Source: Bacteroidaceae bacterium (lineage in GTDB: Bacteria; Bacteroidota; Bacteroidia; Bacteroidales; Bacteroidaceae). Taken from it: 40,151 nt of DNA. Of this stretch, positions 34,424 to 40,151 are shown piece by piece. Below the pieces are notes generated by a model that saw only the letters and a list, made by a program, of their open reading frames with translations, had not been told where the DNA came from and did not search any database. The position numbers and the translations under genes were made by a program. Location: positions 1 to 40,151 of the forward strand of contig JAFVTL010000038.1 of assembly GCA_017503235.1 (NCBI GenBank), given 5' to 3'. Numbering within the stretch: the first letter of the stretch is position 1; every line of letters begins with the position of its first letter.

Positions 34424-35854
34424 TCATTTATTTTCCATCTTATTGAACACCGAAATAAGCAATGAGCCCAGCAATCCGGCACTGAGCGAAGCCATCAGCA
34501 CAGCGATCTTACCGCTGGAGCGAAGCATAGCCGTCACTTCCGGAGCCTGTTCTCCAAACGACAGCGTATCGACAAAGATTGACATGGTAAAACCGATACC
34601 TCCCAGACAAGCCACAGCGAAAAGCATTTTCCATGATGCCCCGGCAGGCATTTCACCAACCTTACACTTGATAGCCAGGAAACTAGCCAAACTGATGCCA
34701 ATGGGTTTGCCAAGCACCAGACCAAAGAAGACACCCATACCTACAGAGCCAAGTTCCGGCGAGAAGGTGAAAATGTTGAAATAGCTCAAATCGGGAATTT
34801 CTACACCCGCATTGGCCAAAGCGAAGATAGGCATAATGGCATAGTTCACCCAAGGTTCCAAGGCATGTTCCAGGCGGTAGCTCATGCCGACGGTATTGTT
34901 ACTGATTTCACTGATGCGACGCAAGCAAACACGTTGCGGACCGTTCGGGAAAGCTGCATCTTCATAGTCTTCCACATTTTCATAATTCTCCAGTTTACGC
35001 TGATAAATCTTATTCTTATGATAGAAGTAGGATTTGTTGTAACGGGCCGTCATCGGAATCATGAAAGCCATCACCACGCCCGACATAGTAGAGTGGATGC
35101 CCGAATAATAGAACAGGAACCAGATGGCAACAGCAGGAGCCAAATAGAAAGCCATCCGCTTTTCACCCATACGATTCATGATAAAGATGAACACCAACAA
35201 CACCAATGCAATGCCAAGTAATGTAAGGTCGATGTCCCCACCATAGAAAAAAGCCACCACCAAGATGGCACCCAAGTCGTCGGCAATGGCCAAAGCGGTC
35301 AGGAACACCTTCAAGGAAATCGGTACTTTCTTACCGAAGATAGACATGATACCGATAGCAAAAGCAATGTCGGTTGCCGTCGGAATTCCCCAACCGCTGG
35401 ACGCAGCCGAACCGTTGTTCACCAACATATAAATTAAGGCAGGCACCGCCATTCCGCCAACGGCTGCAATGACCGGAAGCATCGCTTTCTTCACACTGGA
35501 AAGCTCGCCACAAATCACTTCACGCTTGATTTCAAGTCCTACAGTAAAGAAGAACACCACCATCAGGAAGTCGTTGATGAACTTCTCTACGGTCATTCCA
35601 TGAGGGAACACCCAATCAATGGCACGTACTCCCGTCTCTGCATCAACAGGAGTCTGAATACTCATCGCCAGTTCCGTTTCCAAAAAGTAGTGATAAAAAT
35701 GTTTGGTCACTGGCAAATTGGCCAACAACATCGCTATGGCAACGCAGCTCAACAGAATGACACCCGAAGCCCAAGGCTTTTTCAGGAAGCTATTTGCCCC
35801 CCTTTCCAGCTTATCGAGCCCTTTGGCCCATGTGTATACAGGAATCAGTTTCAT
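34424..35854 (-). CDS. nhaA: Na+/H+ antiporter NhaA
   Basis: A 476-residue membrane protein of about 12 helices. The antiport signature is clear: 'FFFTVGLEIKREV', 'GWGIPTATDIAFAIG' and 'LALADDLGA'-type sequence ('ALAIADDLGAILVV') with the paired aspartates that carry Na+ and H+. A hydrophilic loop of about 40 residues ('ENYENVEDYEDAAF') is longer than in E. coli NhaA. The frame is open to 36010, but the ATG at 35854 (MKLIPVYTW) is chosen because the -7 element at 35900-35907 would start transcription downstream of the longer start. It is convergent with trkH, placing Na+ export beside K+ import. Confidence 0.93.
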   Translation of the reverse strand: MKLIPVYTWAKGLDKLERGANSFLKKPWASGVILLSCVAIAMLLANLPVTKHFYHYFLETELAMSIQTPVDAETGVRAIDWVFPHGMTVEKFINDFLMVVFFFTVGLEIKREVICGELSSVKKAMLPVIAAVGGMAVPALIYMLVNNGSAASSGWGIPTATDIAFAIGIMSIFGKKVPISLKVFLTALAIADDLGAILVVAFFYGGDIDLTLLGIALVLLVFIFIMNRMGEKRMAFYLAPAVAIWFLFYYSGIHSTMSGVVMAFMIPMTARYNKSYFYHKNKIYQRKLENYENVEDYEDAAFPNGPQRVCLRRISEISNNTVGMSYRLEHALEPWVNYAIMPIFALANAGVEIPDLSYFNIFTFSPELGSVGMGVFFGLVLGKPIGISLASFLAIKCKVGEMPAGASWKMLFAVACLGGIGFTMSIFVDTLSFGEQAPEVTAMLRSSGKIAVLMASLSAGLLGSLLISVFNKMENK

Positions 35855-35899
35855 ATAGTAGTTATGTTTAAATATTTTTTCTATCCCTAAAAAACGTTG

Positions 35900-35907
35900 C
35901 AAAATTA
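35900..35907 (-). promoter_or_regulatory. -7 element of nhaA
   Basis: TAATTTTG on the minus strand, 45 bases before the nhaA ATG. A TTTTG lies about 24 bases further upstream, slightly beyond the usual spacing. Confidence 0.5.
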
Positions 35908-36041
35908 CAGTTTTTTTCAATACGTTATCCTCAAAACCCCATCGTTTTGTTTCCCTTGACACGGAACTGAACGAAATTTTAGGTAAATAATCAAATTCTC
36001 CCGAGTACAATGCCGAATAACCTGTTTTAATATAAAGATTG

Positions 36042-36122
36042 CCTTCACTTCTTCACTTGCGGCACTCCAACCTGATTATTAAACAGTTGGAGTGCCGCAA
36101 GTGTGTTATTGAAGAGTGAAGG
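36042..36122. repeat. long stem-loop element between nhaA and the HU-like gene
   Basis: 36054-36071 (CACTTGCGGCACTCCAAC) is exactly complementary to 36086-36103, an 18-bp stem with a 14-base loop. The pairing extends outward with one bulge (CTTCACTTCTTCA against TGAAGAGTGAAG), making an element of about 80 bases. There is no T-run. It may be a dispersed repeat or small non-autonomous element. It fills part of the 496-base gap 35855-36350. Confidence 0.75.
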
Positions 36123-36197
36123 AAATAATATCCCTATGACCGTTTCATTCTCCGAAGGAAGCGGAAGACTTTTCTGATACTTCTATGCATAATCTCT

Positions 36198-36277
36198 GTA
36201 CACAACTTATGAACGGGCGTTTATAACTTATGAATATCTGTACATAAGTTATGTACGGATGTTTATTGGTTATGATT
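36198..36277 (+). repeat. tandem 42-base imperfect repeats with a 17-base palindrome
   Basis: Two copies start GTACA at 36198 and 36240 and share about 28 of the first 36 bases (pattern ..TTATG.ACGG..GTTTAT..). The second begins with the perfect palindrome GTACATAAGTTATGTAC (36240-36256). They end at the -33 element of the HU-like gene, the usual place for binding of an activator or repressor. Confidence 0.7.
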
Positions 36278-36307
36278 TGATATTACGAGCTTTTATGATT
36301 ATCTTTG
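36276..36307 (+). promoter_or_regulatory. promoter of the HU-like gene
   Basis: TTTG at 36276-36279 and TATCTTTG at 36300-36307 with a 20-base spacer, a near-ideal Bacteroidetes promoter. The start point would be near 36314, after an in-frame ATG at 36309, which therefore cannot be the translation start. Confidence 0.75.
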
Positions 36308-36350
36308 CATGAAAGGTAAAACAAGTATCCATTATAGACAACCGAAGATT

Positions 36351-36989
36351 ATGGCCAAGTACATCAAACAAGAAATGCCGGACCTCCGACAGACGGGAGA
36401 GAGTAAAGTGTATTACCGAATGAAGACACAACGGAACATCGGGCCACAAGAATTCATCCGCTCGCTGAGCCATTCGAACAGGGGAATAAGCGAGGGTGAC
36501 ATCATCCGTGTGCTGATAGCTGCCGCCGACCACTTGGGTGAGCTGTTGGGCGAGGGATATTCCGTGACGATAGACGGAATCGGCAACTTCAAGGCGACCA
36601 TCGGATTGGCGGAGGACAAGGAAATGGATACATTGGACGGGAAAGAGACCAAGCGGAACGCCCGAAGCCTCCGGCTGAAAGGAGTGAACTTCCGGGCGGA
36701 CAAGGAGCTCATCCGCAGAGCCGACAAATATTGCAAGTTGGAACGCGAGGGCGTCGCACGCATCCGTCGTTCGCCTTACAACAAGGAGGAACGCCTGAAC
36801 CTCGCTTTAGCGTATATCGAAGAGCATGGGGCAATGAAGGTGGCCGAGTACATGGCGCTGACCGGATTGTCGCACACAAGTGCAGCCTTGGAGTTGAAGG
36901 AGTTTCGGCAAGACCTTTCTTCGGGCATCGGATTCATCGGGCGAGGAAGCGCGAAGGTGTATGTGAAGAAAGCCCGTGTTTCACAATGA
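36351..36989 (+). CDS. HU/IHF-like DNA-binding protein with C-terminal helix-turn-helix
   Basis: A 212-residue protein. Residues about 1-125 are the Bacteroidetes HU-like fold, starting 'AKYIKQEMPDLRQTGESKVYY' in spirit, with 'ISEGDIIRVLIAAADHLGELL' as the helical part and 'VTIDGIGNFKATIG' as the beta part. Residues about 145-195 look like a helix-turn-helix ('ALAYIEEHGAMKVAEYMALTG', then 'LSHTSAALELKEF'), absent from plain HU proteins. It may be a site-specific chromosome organiser or regulator. The ATG at 36351 is set by the promoter. Two tandem operator-like repeats lie directly upstream, so self-regulation is possible. Family is clear at the HU part; the role is unknown. Confidence 0.8.
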   Translation: MAKYIKQEMPDLRQTGESKVYYRMKTQRNIGPQEFIRSLSHSNRGISEGDIIRVLIAAADHLGELLGEGYSVTIDGIGNFKATIGLAEDKEMDTLDGKETKRNARSLRLKGVNFRADKELIRRADKYCKLEREGVARIRRSPYNKEERLNLALAYIEEHGAMKVAEYMALTGLSHTSAALELKEFRQDLSSGIGFIGRGSAKVYVKKARVSQ

Positions 36990-36993
36990 AATT

Positions 36994-37066
36994 CAGGCAC
37001 GGATAACACAGATAAATTTATGGATAAAATACAAAATAACCGTGTTGTCCGTGTTATCCGTGCCTG
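36994..37066. repeat. dispersed palindromic repeat, copy 2
   Basis: CAGGCACGGATAACAC (36994-37009) is exactly complementary to 37051-37066, with further partial pairing inside. It has the same outer sequence and ATAAAAT segment as 4318-4399. It sits exactly between the stop codons of two convergent genes (five bases after the HU-like stop, 13 before the ltaE stop), so it may act as a transcript end. Confidence 0.8.
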
Positions 37067-37079
37067 AAAATAATAAGAT

Positions 37080-38096
37080 TTATAAGGTTTGAAGGTAAGC
37101 AATCAAGCTGTCGACATCCTCTTCAGTGGTGTCCCACGAAGTGACCAGGCGCATCTCGCCCACCGCTTCATTCCAATAGTAGAAGTAGAACTTCTCGTGG
37201 AGCTTCTCTTCCTTTTCCTTCGGCATGATGAAGAAGAGCTGGTTACTCTCCATGGGTTGTGTAAATGTCACATCCGGCATTTCGAGCAAGGCATCGCGCA
37301 GCTTTACAGCCAGGGCATTCGCCTTTTGGGCGCATTCAAGCCACAATTCATCGGTGAGGAATGCGATGAACTGAGCCGACAAGTAGCGCATCTTACTGGC
37401 CAGTTGGCAAGTTTGCTTGCGGGCATAGCGGGCTTCGTCCATCAATTCCGGATTGAATACCACCACGCATTCTGCTCCCATCAAGCCATTCTTGGTTCCT
37501 CCCAAGGTCAAGGTATCCACTCCGCAAGCTCCCGACACTTCATCAAGGCTTACGCCCAAGGCTGCAGCAGCATTGGAGATGCGGGCACCATCCATATGCA
37601 CCTTCAGGCCATGGCTATGGGCAAATTCGCATAAAGCCTTCACTTCATCAGGCGTATAGACCGTTCCCAATTCCGTACACTGGCTGATATAGACAGCTCC
37701 CGGTTGCGAGTGATGCTCCACTCCGAAGTTGATCATGTAAGGCGCCAACAGCTCAGGAGTCAGTTTGCCATCCTTCGTAGGGATGGTACGCATGAAGCAG
37801 CCGGTTCCCTTGCTGGGAGCTCCACACTCATCCACTGCGATATGACCGGTATCGGCACAAAAAATGATGTGATAAGGACGAGTCATCAATTGAAGGGCCA
37901 TCGTATTGCTGCCGGTTCCATTAAACACGAACAACGCCTCGCAGGGACGTGAGAATTGTTGTTTCACCAATCGGGTCGCTTCTTCGGTCCATGGATCATC
38001 ACCATATCCAACGGCATGTCCTTCGTTGGCTTTCATCAGCATTTCCATCACTTTGGGATGGACGCTGGAATTATTGTCAGATGCAAAACTTCTCAT
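37080..38096 (-). CDS. ltaE: low-specificity threonine aldolase
   Basis: A 338-residue PLP enzyme splitting L-threonine or L-allo-threonine into glycine and acetaldehyde. It begins 'MRSFASDNNSSVHP', followed by 'GYGDDPWTEEA', 'FVFNGTGSNTMAL', 'HMDGARISNAAAALG' and the PLP lysine in 'LTLGGTKNGLMGAE'. The frame is open to 38204, but a -7 element at 38127-38134 and family length place the start at 38096. It is divergent from manA. Confidence 0.88.
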   Translation of the reverse strand: MRSFASDNNSSVHPKVMEMLMKANEGHAVGYGDDPWTEEATRLVKQQFSRPCEALFVFNGTGSNTMALQLMTRPYHIIFCADTGHIAVDECGAPSKGTGCFMRTIPTKDGKLTPELLAPYMINFGVEHHSQPGAVYISQCTELGTVYTPDEVKALCEFAHSHGLKVHMDGARISNAAAALGVSLDEVSGACGVDTLTLGGTKNGLMGAECVVVFNPELMDEARYARKQTCQLASKMRYLSAQFIAFLTDELWLECAQKANALAVKLRDALLEMPDVTFTQPMESNQLFFIMPKEKEEKLHEKFYFYYWNEAVGEMRLVTSWDTTEEDVDSLIAYLQTL

Positions 38097-38126
38097 AAAA
38101 TCTATAAAACTACATGTTTGGAACGG

Positions 38127-38134
38127 CAAAGTTA
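38127..38134 (-). promoter_or_regulatory. -7 element of ltaE
   Basis: TAACTTTG on the minus strand, 31 bases before the ATG at 38096; it supports the shorter start. No clear -33 sequence. Confidence 0.5.
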
Positions 38135-38177
38135 AATTATTTACCGCATATACGTTCCATTCTTCATAAAAAACACT

Positions 38178-38185
38178 TACTTTTG
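38178..38185 (+). promoter_or_regulatory. -7 element of manA
   Basis: TACTTTTG, 24 bases before the manA ATG and divergent to the ltaE element. No clear -33 sequence. Confidence 0.45.
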
Positions 38186-38208
38186 CGCACTGAACCTTAC
38201 ACATTGTA

Positions 38209-39192
38209 ATGAATATGTTATATCCCTACAAGTTCAAGCCCATTCTAATGTCGACTCTCTGGGGAGGAGACAAGATTATTCCGTTCAAACGACTGGCCAA
38301 TACGAGCCAGGCAAGGATTGGAGAAAGTTGGGACATATCCAATGTGCAGGGCAACGAATCGGTGGTCATCAATGGCAAGGATGCCGGTAAGAATCTCCGC
38401 CAGTTAGTCCGCAAATACAAGGGCAAGCTTATGGGAGAATCGAATTATGAACGGTTCGGCAACAACTTCCCGATATTGGTCAAGTTCATTGATGCTTGCA
38501 AGGATTTATCCATCCAAGTACATCCTAACGATGAATTGGCGTCGGAACGTCATGGCACCATGGGAAAAACAGAAATGTGGTACGTCATAGACAACAATGA
38601 AGGGAAAGCACACCTCCGATTGGGTCTGAACAAGCAAATCACCCCAGAGGAATACGAAGCGCTCATTGCCAACGACGGCATTTGTGATGTATTGGATGAA
38701 TACGCCGTACAACCGGGAGATGTCTTCTTCCTTCCTCCTGGAAGCATACATAGCATCGGAGCAGGATGTTTCTTGGCCGAAATACAACAGACATCAACCA
38801 TTACCTACCGCATCTATGACTTTAACCGCAAAGACAAGGACGGGAATCCTCGGGAACTCCACACGGAATTGTCCAAAGCTGCCATAGACTTTCAGGTCAA
38901 AGACAATTACAAGACATCTTACACCCCCAAACAGAACGAACCGGTGGAGCTTGTATCCTGTCCGAATTTCACGACTTCCGTATACGATTTGACTGAAGAC
39001 ATGCTATTAGACTATAGCGAATTGGACTCTTTCGTCATCTTAGTCTGCACCAAAGGTCATTGCCTTCTGAAGGACAATGAGGGAAATGAGATAGAAATGC
39101 ACGAAGGAGAATCCATCCTTTTCCCGGCTACGACTCAAGAAGTACAGGTCTGTACAGACCAACAAGTGACATTTCTGGAGACATTCATCTAA
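38209..39192 (+). CDS. manA: mannose-6-phosphate isomerase, class I
   Basis: A 327-residue cupin enzyme interconverting mannose 6-phosphate and fructose 6-phosphate. The zinc ligands of the class are visible: Gln103 and His105 in 'SIQVHPND', Glu122 in 'GKTEMWY', and His181 in 'PPGSIHSIG'. 'TYRIYDFNRKDKDG' is also typical. It is a short version like other Firmicutes/Bacteroidetes enzymes. It feeds mannose into glycolysis or supplies mannose for GDP-sugars of surface glycans. The ATG at 38209 is used; 38215 is an equally good alternative. It is followed by ssrA. Confidence 0.92.
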   Translation: MNMLYPYKFKPILMSTLWGGDKIIPFKRLANTSQARIGESWDISNVQGNESVVINGKDAGKNLRQLVRKYKGKLMGESNYERFGNNFPILVKFIDACKDLSIQVHPNDELASERHGTMGKTEMWYVIDNNEGKAHLRLGLNKQITPEEYEALIANDGICDVLDEYAVQPGDVFFLPPGSIHSIGAGCFLAEIQQTSTITYRIYDFNRKDKDGNPRELHTELSKAAIDFQVKDNYKTSYTPKQNEPVELVSCPNFTTSVYDLTEDMLLDYSELDSFVILVCTKGHCLLKDNEGNEIEMHEGESILFPATTQEVQVCTDQQVTFLETFI

Positions 39193-39231
39193 GAAAAGAA
39201 ATGTCCTTCCTTGCAAAACCATTCATTTAAA

Positions 39232-39263
39232 TTTGCATAATCCGCAAACAAAACATACATTTG
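39232..39263 (+). promoter_or_regulatory. promoter of ssrA
   Basis: TTTG at 39232-39235 and TACATTTG at 39256-39263 with a 20-base spacer. Transcription would begin near 39270, about 19 bases before the mature 5' end made by RNase P. Confidence 0.7.
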
Positions 39264-39288
39264 CAACGTCTTAACGACACATATCATT

Positions 39289-39683
39289 GGGGTTGACTGG
39301 ATTTGACAGCGGGTTGGAGTGGTATGTAAGCATGCAGTGCGTCGGTGATTGGCACTTTAATCCCAGTTATCAAGCTATTATCTGGCAACAATACTTATGC
39401 TCTCGCAGCGTAATCGAAGAACAGTAGATTACCTTTATTTCTGCCACAGTGGTGGAAACGGGATGTCGCTCAAAAGCTCTTGTTCCGAAGCGTTTGGTAA
39501 AGCGGCACAGCAAAATCGGGAATAGGTAGAGCCTTGCTTCGGGGCTCGTCCGAAATTTTAGGAGCTAAGGTACAGGTTGGTGGCTTTGGTCTTGCCTGTG
39601 CTCGAAAACTCAAGGCAAAGATAAGCATGTAGAAAGCATATGGCTTCCTCGTTTGGACGAGGGTTCGACTCCCTCCAGCTCCA
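39289..39683 (+). ncRNA. ssrA: transfer-messenger RNA
   Basis: One-piece tmRNA of about 395 bases. The 5' end GGGGTTGACTGG pairs with CAGCTCC at 39676-39682 to form the acceptor stem. 'GGGTTCGACTCCC' at 39661-39673 is the T arm. The tag reading frame is 39384-39413: GGC AAC AAT ACT TAT GCT CTC GCA GCG TAA, giving GNNTYALAA, close to the GxxNYALAA-type tags I recall for Bacteroidales. The 3' CCA is not encoded (base 39683 is the A discriminator, then CGG). It rescues stalled ribosomes and marks the product for proteolysis with SmpB. Confidence 0.96.
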
Positions 39684-39692
39684 CGGATAAAG

Positions 39693-39721
39693 AAAGCGGG
39701 TATCAGCTACCCGCTTTTTTT
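39693..39721 (+). terminator. terminator of ssrA
   Basis: AAAGCGGGTA (39693-39702) pairs with TACCCGCTTT (39708-39717) around TCAGC and runs into seven T. Confidence 0.92.
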
Positions 39722-39745
39722 GTTCCTTACTGCCGCGGCATGGTC

Positions 39746-40151
39746 TTAAACGCCGTTATTCGCCAGGGGCGACCATTCCCAGTACTCATCCCATAGTATA
39801 GGTTCATTCTCCACGAACCCCATTTCGTTCTCATCGCGAGAGGGGGAAGAAGGATGCACACGCGGGAAAGCCAACCTGTACCCCCGCCGGATGGCCCTTC
39901 TGTCCACTTGGTCCATGGAGATGCCGTTCTCCACGCACGTCATGGCCGCAATGAGGCGCACCATCCTCTCCATATCGTTACGGCAACGGCAGTATTGGGG
40001 ACGCAGCAGGTTCTCGTTGCCGCCCAGTCCGCTCAGCACGGCCACCTTCCTTACATACGCATCGGTGTTGTTCTCGGAGGGAGGCGCCCACCGGCCGATG
40101 ATGTTCCTTACATTATACGCCCTTCGCTCGCTTTTCAGCCGATGGCTATAC
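39746..40151 (-). CDS. 'structural protein P5'-type protein, C-terminal part (cut by window end)
   Basis: The frame is open from the right edge for about 134 codons to the TAA at 39746; its start is outside the window. Reading the frame through to the edge gives 'NIIGRWAPPSENNTDAYV', then 'MVRLIAAMTCVENGIS' and 'AIRRGYRLAF'. This is the pattern of Bacteroides proteins annotated 'structural protein P5', which occur in prophages and other mobile elements and may be lysozyme-like. A 35-residue acidic C-terminal extension ending SPLANNGV follows the usual end. G+C is visibly higher than in all neighbouring genes. The family name is by recall; whether it is a virion protein or a wall-acting enzyme is not decided. 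Confidence 0.65.
   Translation of the reverse strand, partial: YSHRLKSERRAYNVRNIIGRWAPPSENNTDAYVRKVAVLSGLGGNENLLRPQYCRCRNDMERMVRLIAAMTCVENGISMDQVDRRAIRRGYRLAFPRVHPSSPSRDENEMGFVENEPILWDEYWEWSPLANNGV

Noticed and set aside
35855-36010. A 52-residue N-terminal extension of NhaA
   Set aside because: The promoter -7 element at 35900-35907 lies inside it and the residues are not like NhaA; MKLIPVYTW at 35854 is the sensible start.
36309-36350. An upstream ATG for the HU-like protein
   Set aside because: It lies before the predicted transcription start at about 36314, and homologues begin near MAKYIKQ.
38097-38204. A longer threonine aldolase
   Set aside because: The extra 36 residues include the predicted promoter and do not resemble the family; the enzyme begins at MRSFASDN.

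Overview
The window reads as the chromosome of a member of the Bacteroidales, most likely Bacteroides or Phocaeicola. The evidence is the gene content (GldH, MurF-Alr fusion, GSCFA protein, purH-mreBCD-mrdA-rodA operon, YjbH/OmpA surface genes), the near absence of Shine-Dalgarno sequences, and promoters of the Bacteroidetes type (TTTG or TTG near -33, TAnnTTTG near -7) in front of most transcription units. Species cannot be fixed from the sequence alone.

Layout. Bases 1-210 are the 5' end of an IS1380-like insertion sequence whose transposase runs leftward off the window. Next comes a surface operon on the + strand (345-4255): a YjbH-like outer-membrane barrel protein, a predicted surface lipoprotein with an acidic Glu/Gly repeat and a carbohydrate-binding-like middle domain, and an OmpA-family porin. 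It ends in a strong terminator and a dispersed palindromic repeat. A secreted phospholipase D/cardiolipin synthase-like gene follows, then a housekeeping run holB, ricT-like, gldH (5907-8773). Convergent to it is the leftward operon purH-mreB-mreC-mreD-mrdA-rodA (16088 to 8798), which builds the cell-elongation machinery. Upstream of that lies a leftward S9/DPP-IV-type peptidase and a rightward hexuronate-type MFS transporter.

From 20948 to 28101 a leftward cluster encodes a GSCFA protein, the MurF-Alr fusion (D-Ala supply and addition to the peptidoglycan precursor), an SGNH hydrolase and a Dna2-like nuclease-helicase. It is divergent from dxs-trkA-trkH-trkH (28191-34364), which joins isoprenoid precursor synthesis with K+ uptake and carries two ungapped TrkH paralogues served by one TrkA. 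Then come nhaA (leftward), a long stem-loop element, tandem operator-like repeats and an HU-like DNA-binding protein with a C-terminal helix-turn-helix, a second copy of the dispersed palindrome, threonine aldolase (leftward), mannose-6-phosphate isomerase, and the one-piece tmRNA gene ssrA with its terminator. After ssrA the composition shifts to visibly higher G+C, and a partial 'structural protein P5'-type gene enters from the right. This suggests that a prophage or integrative element begins next to ssrA.

Most of the window is conserved core genome. The parts most worth a second look are the IS-adjacent surface operon (1-4255), the tandem trkH pair, the regulatory and repeat DNA at 35900-36310, and the ssrA boundary with foreign-looking DNA. 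No CRISPR array, rRNA or ordinary tRNA gene was seen.
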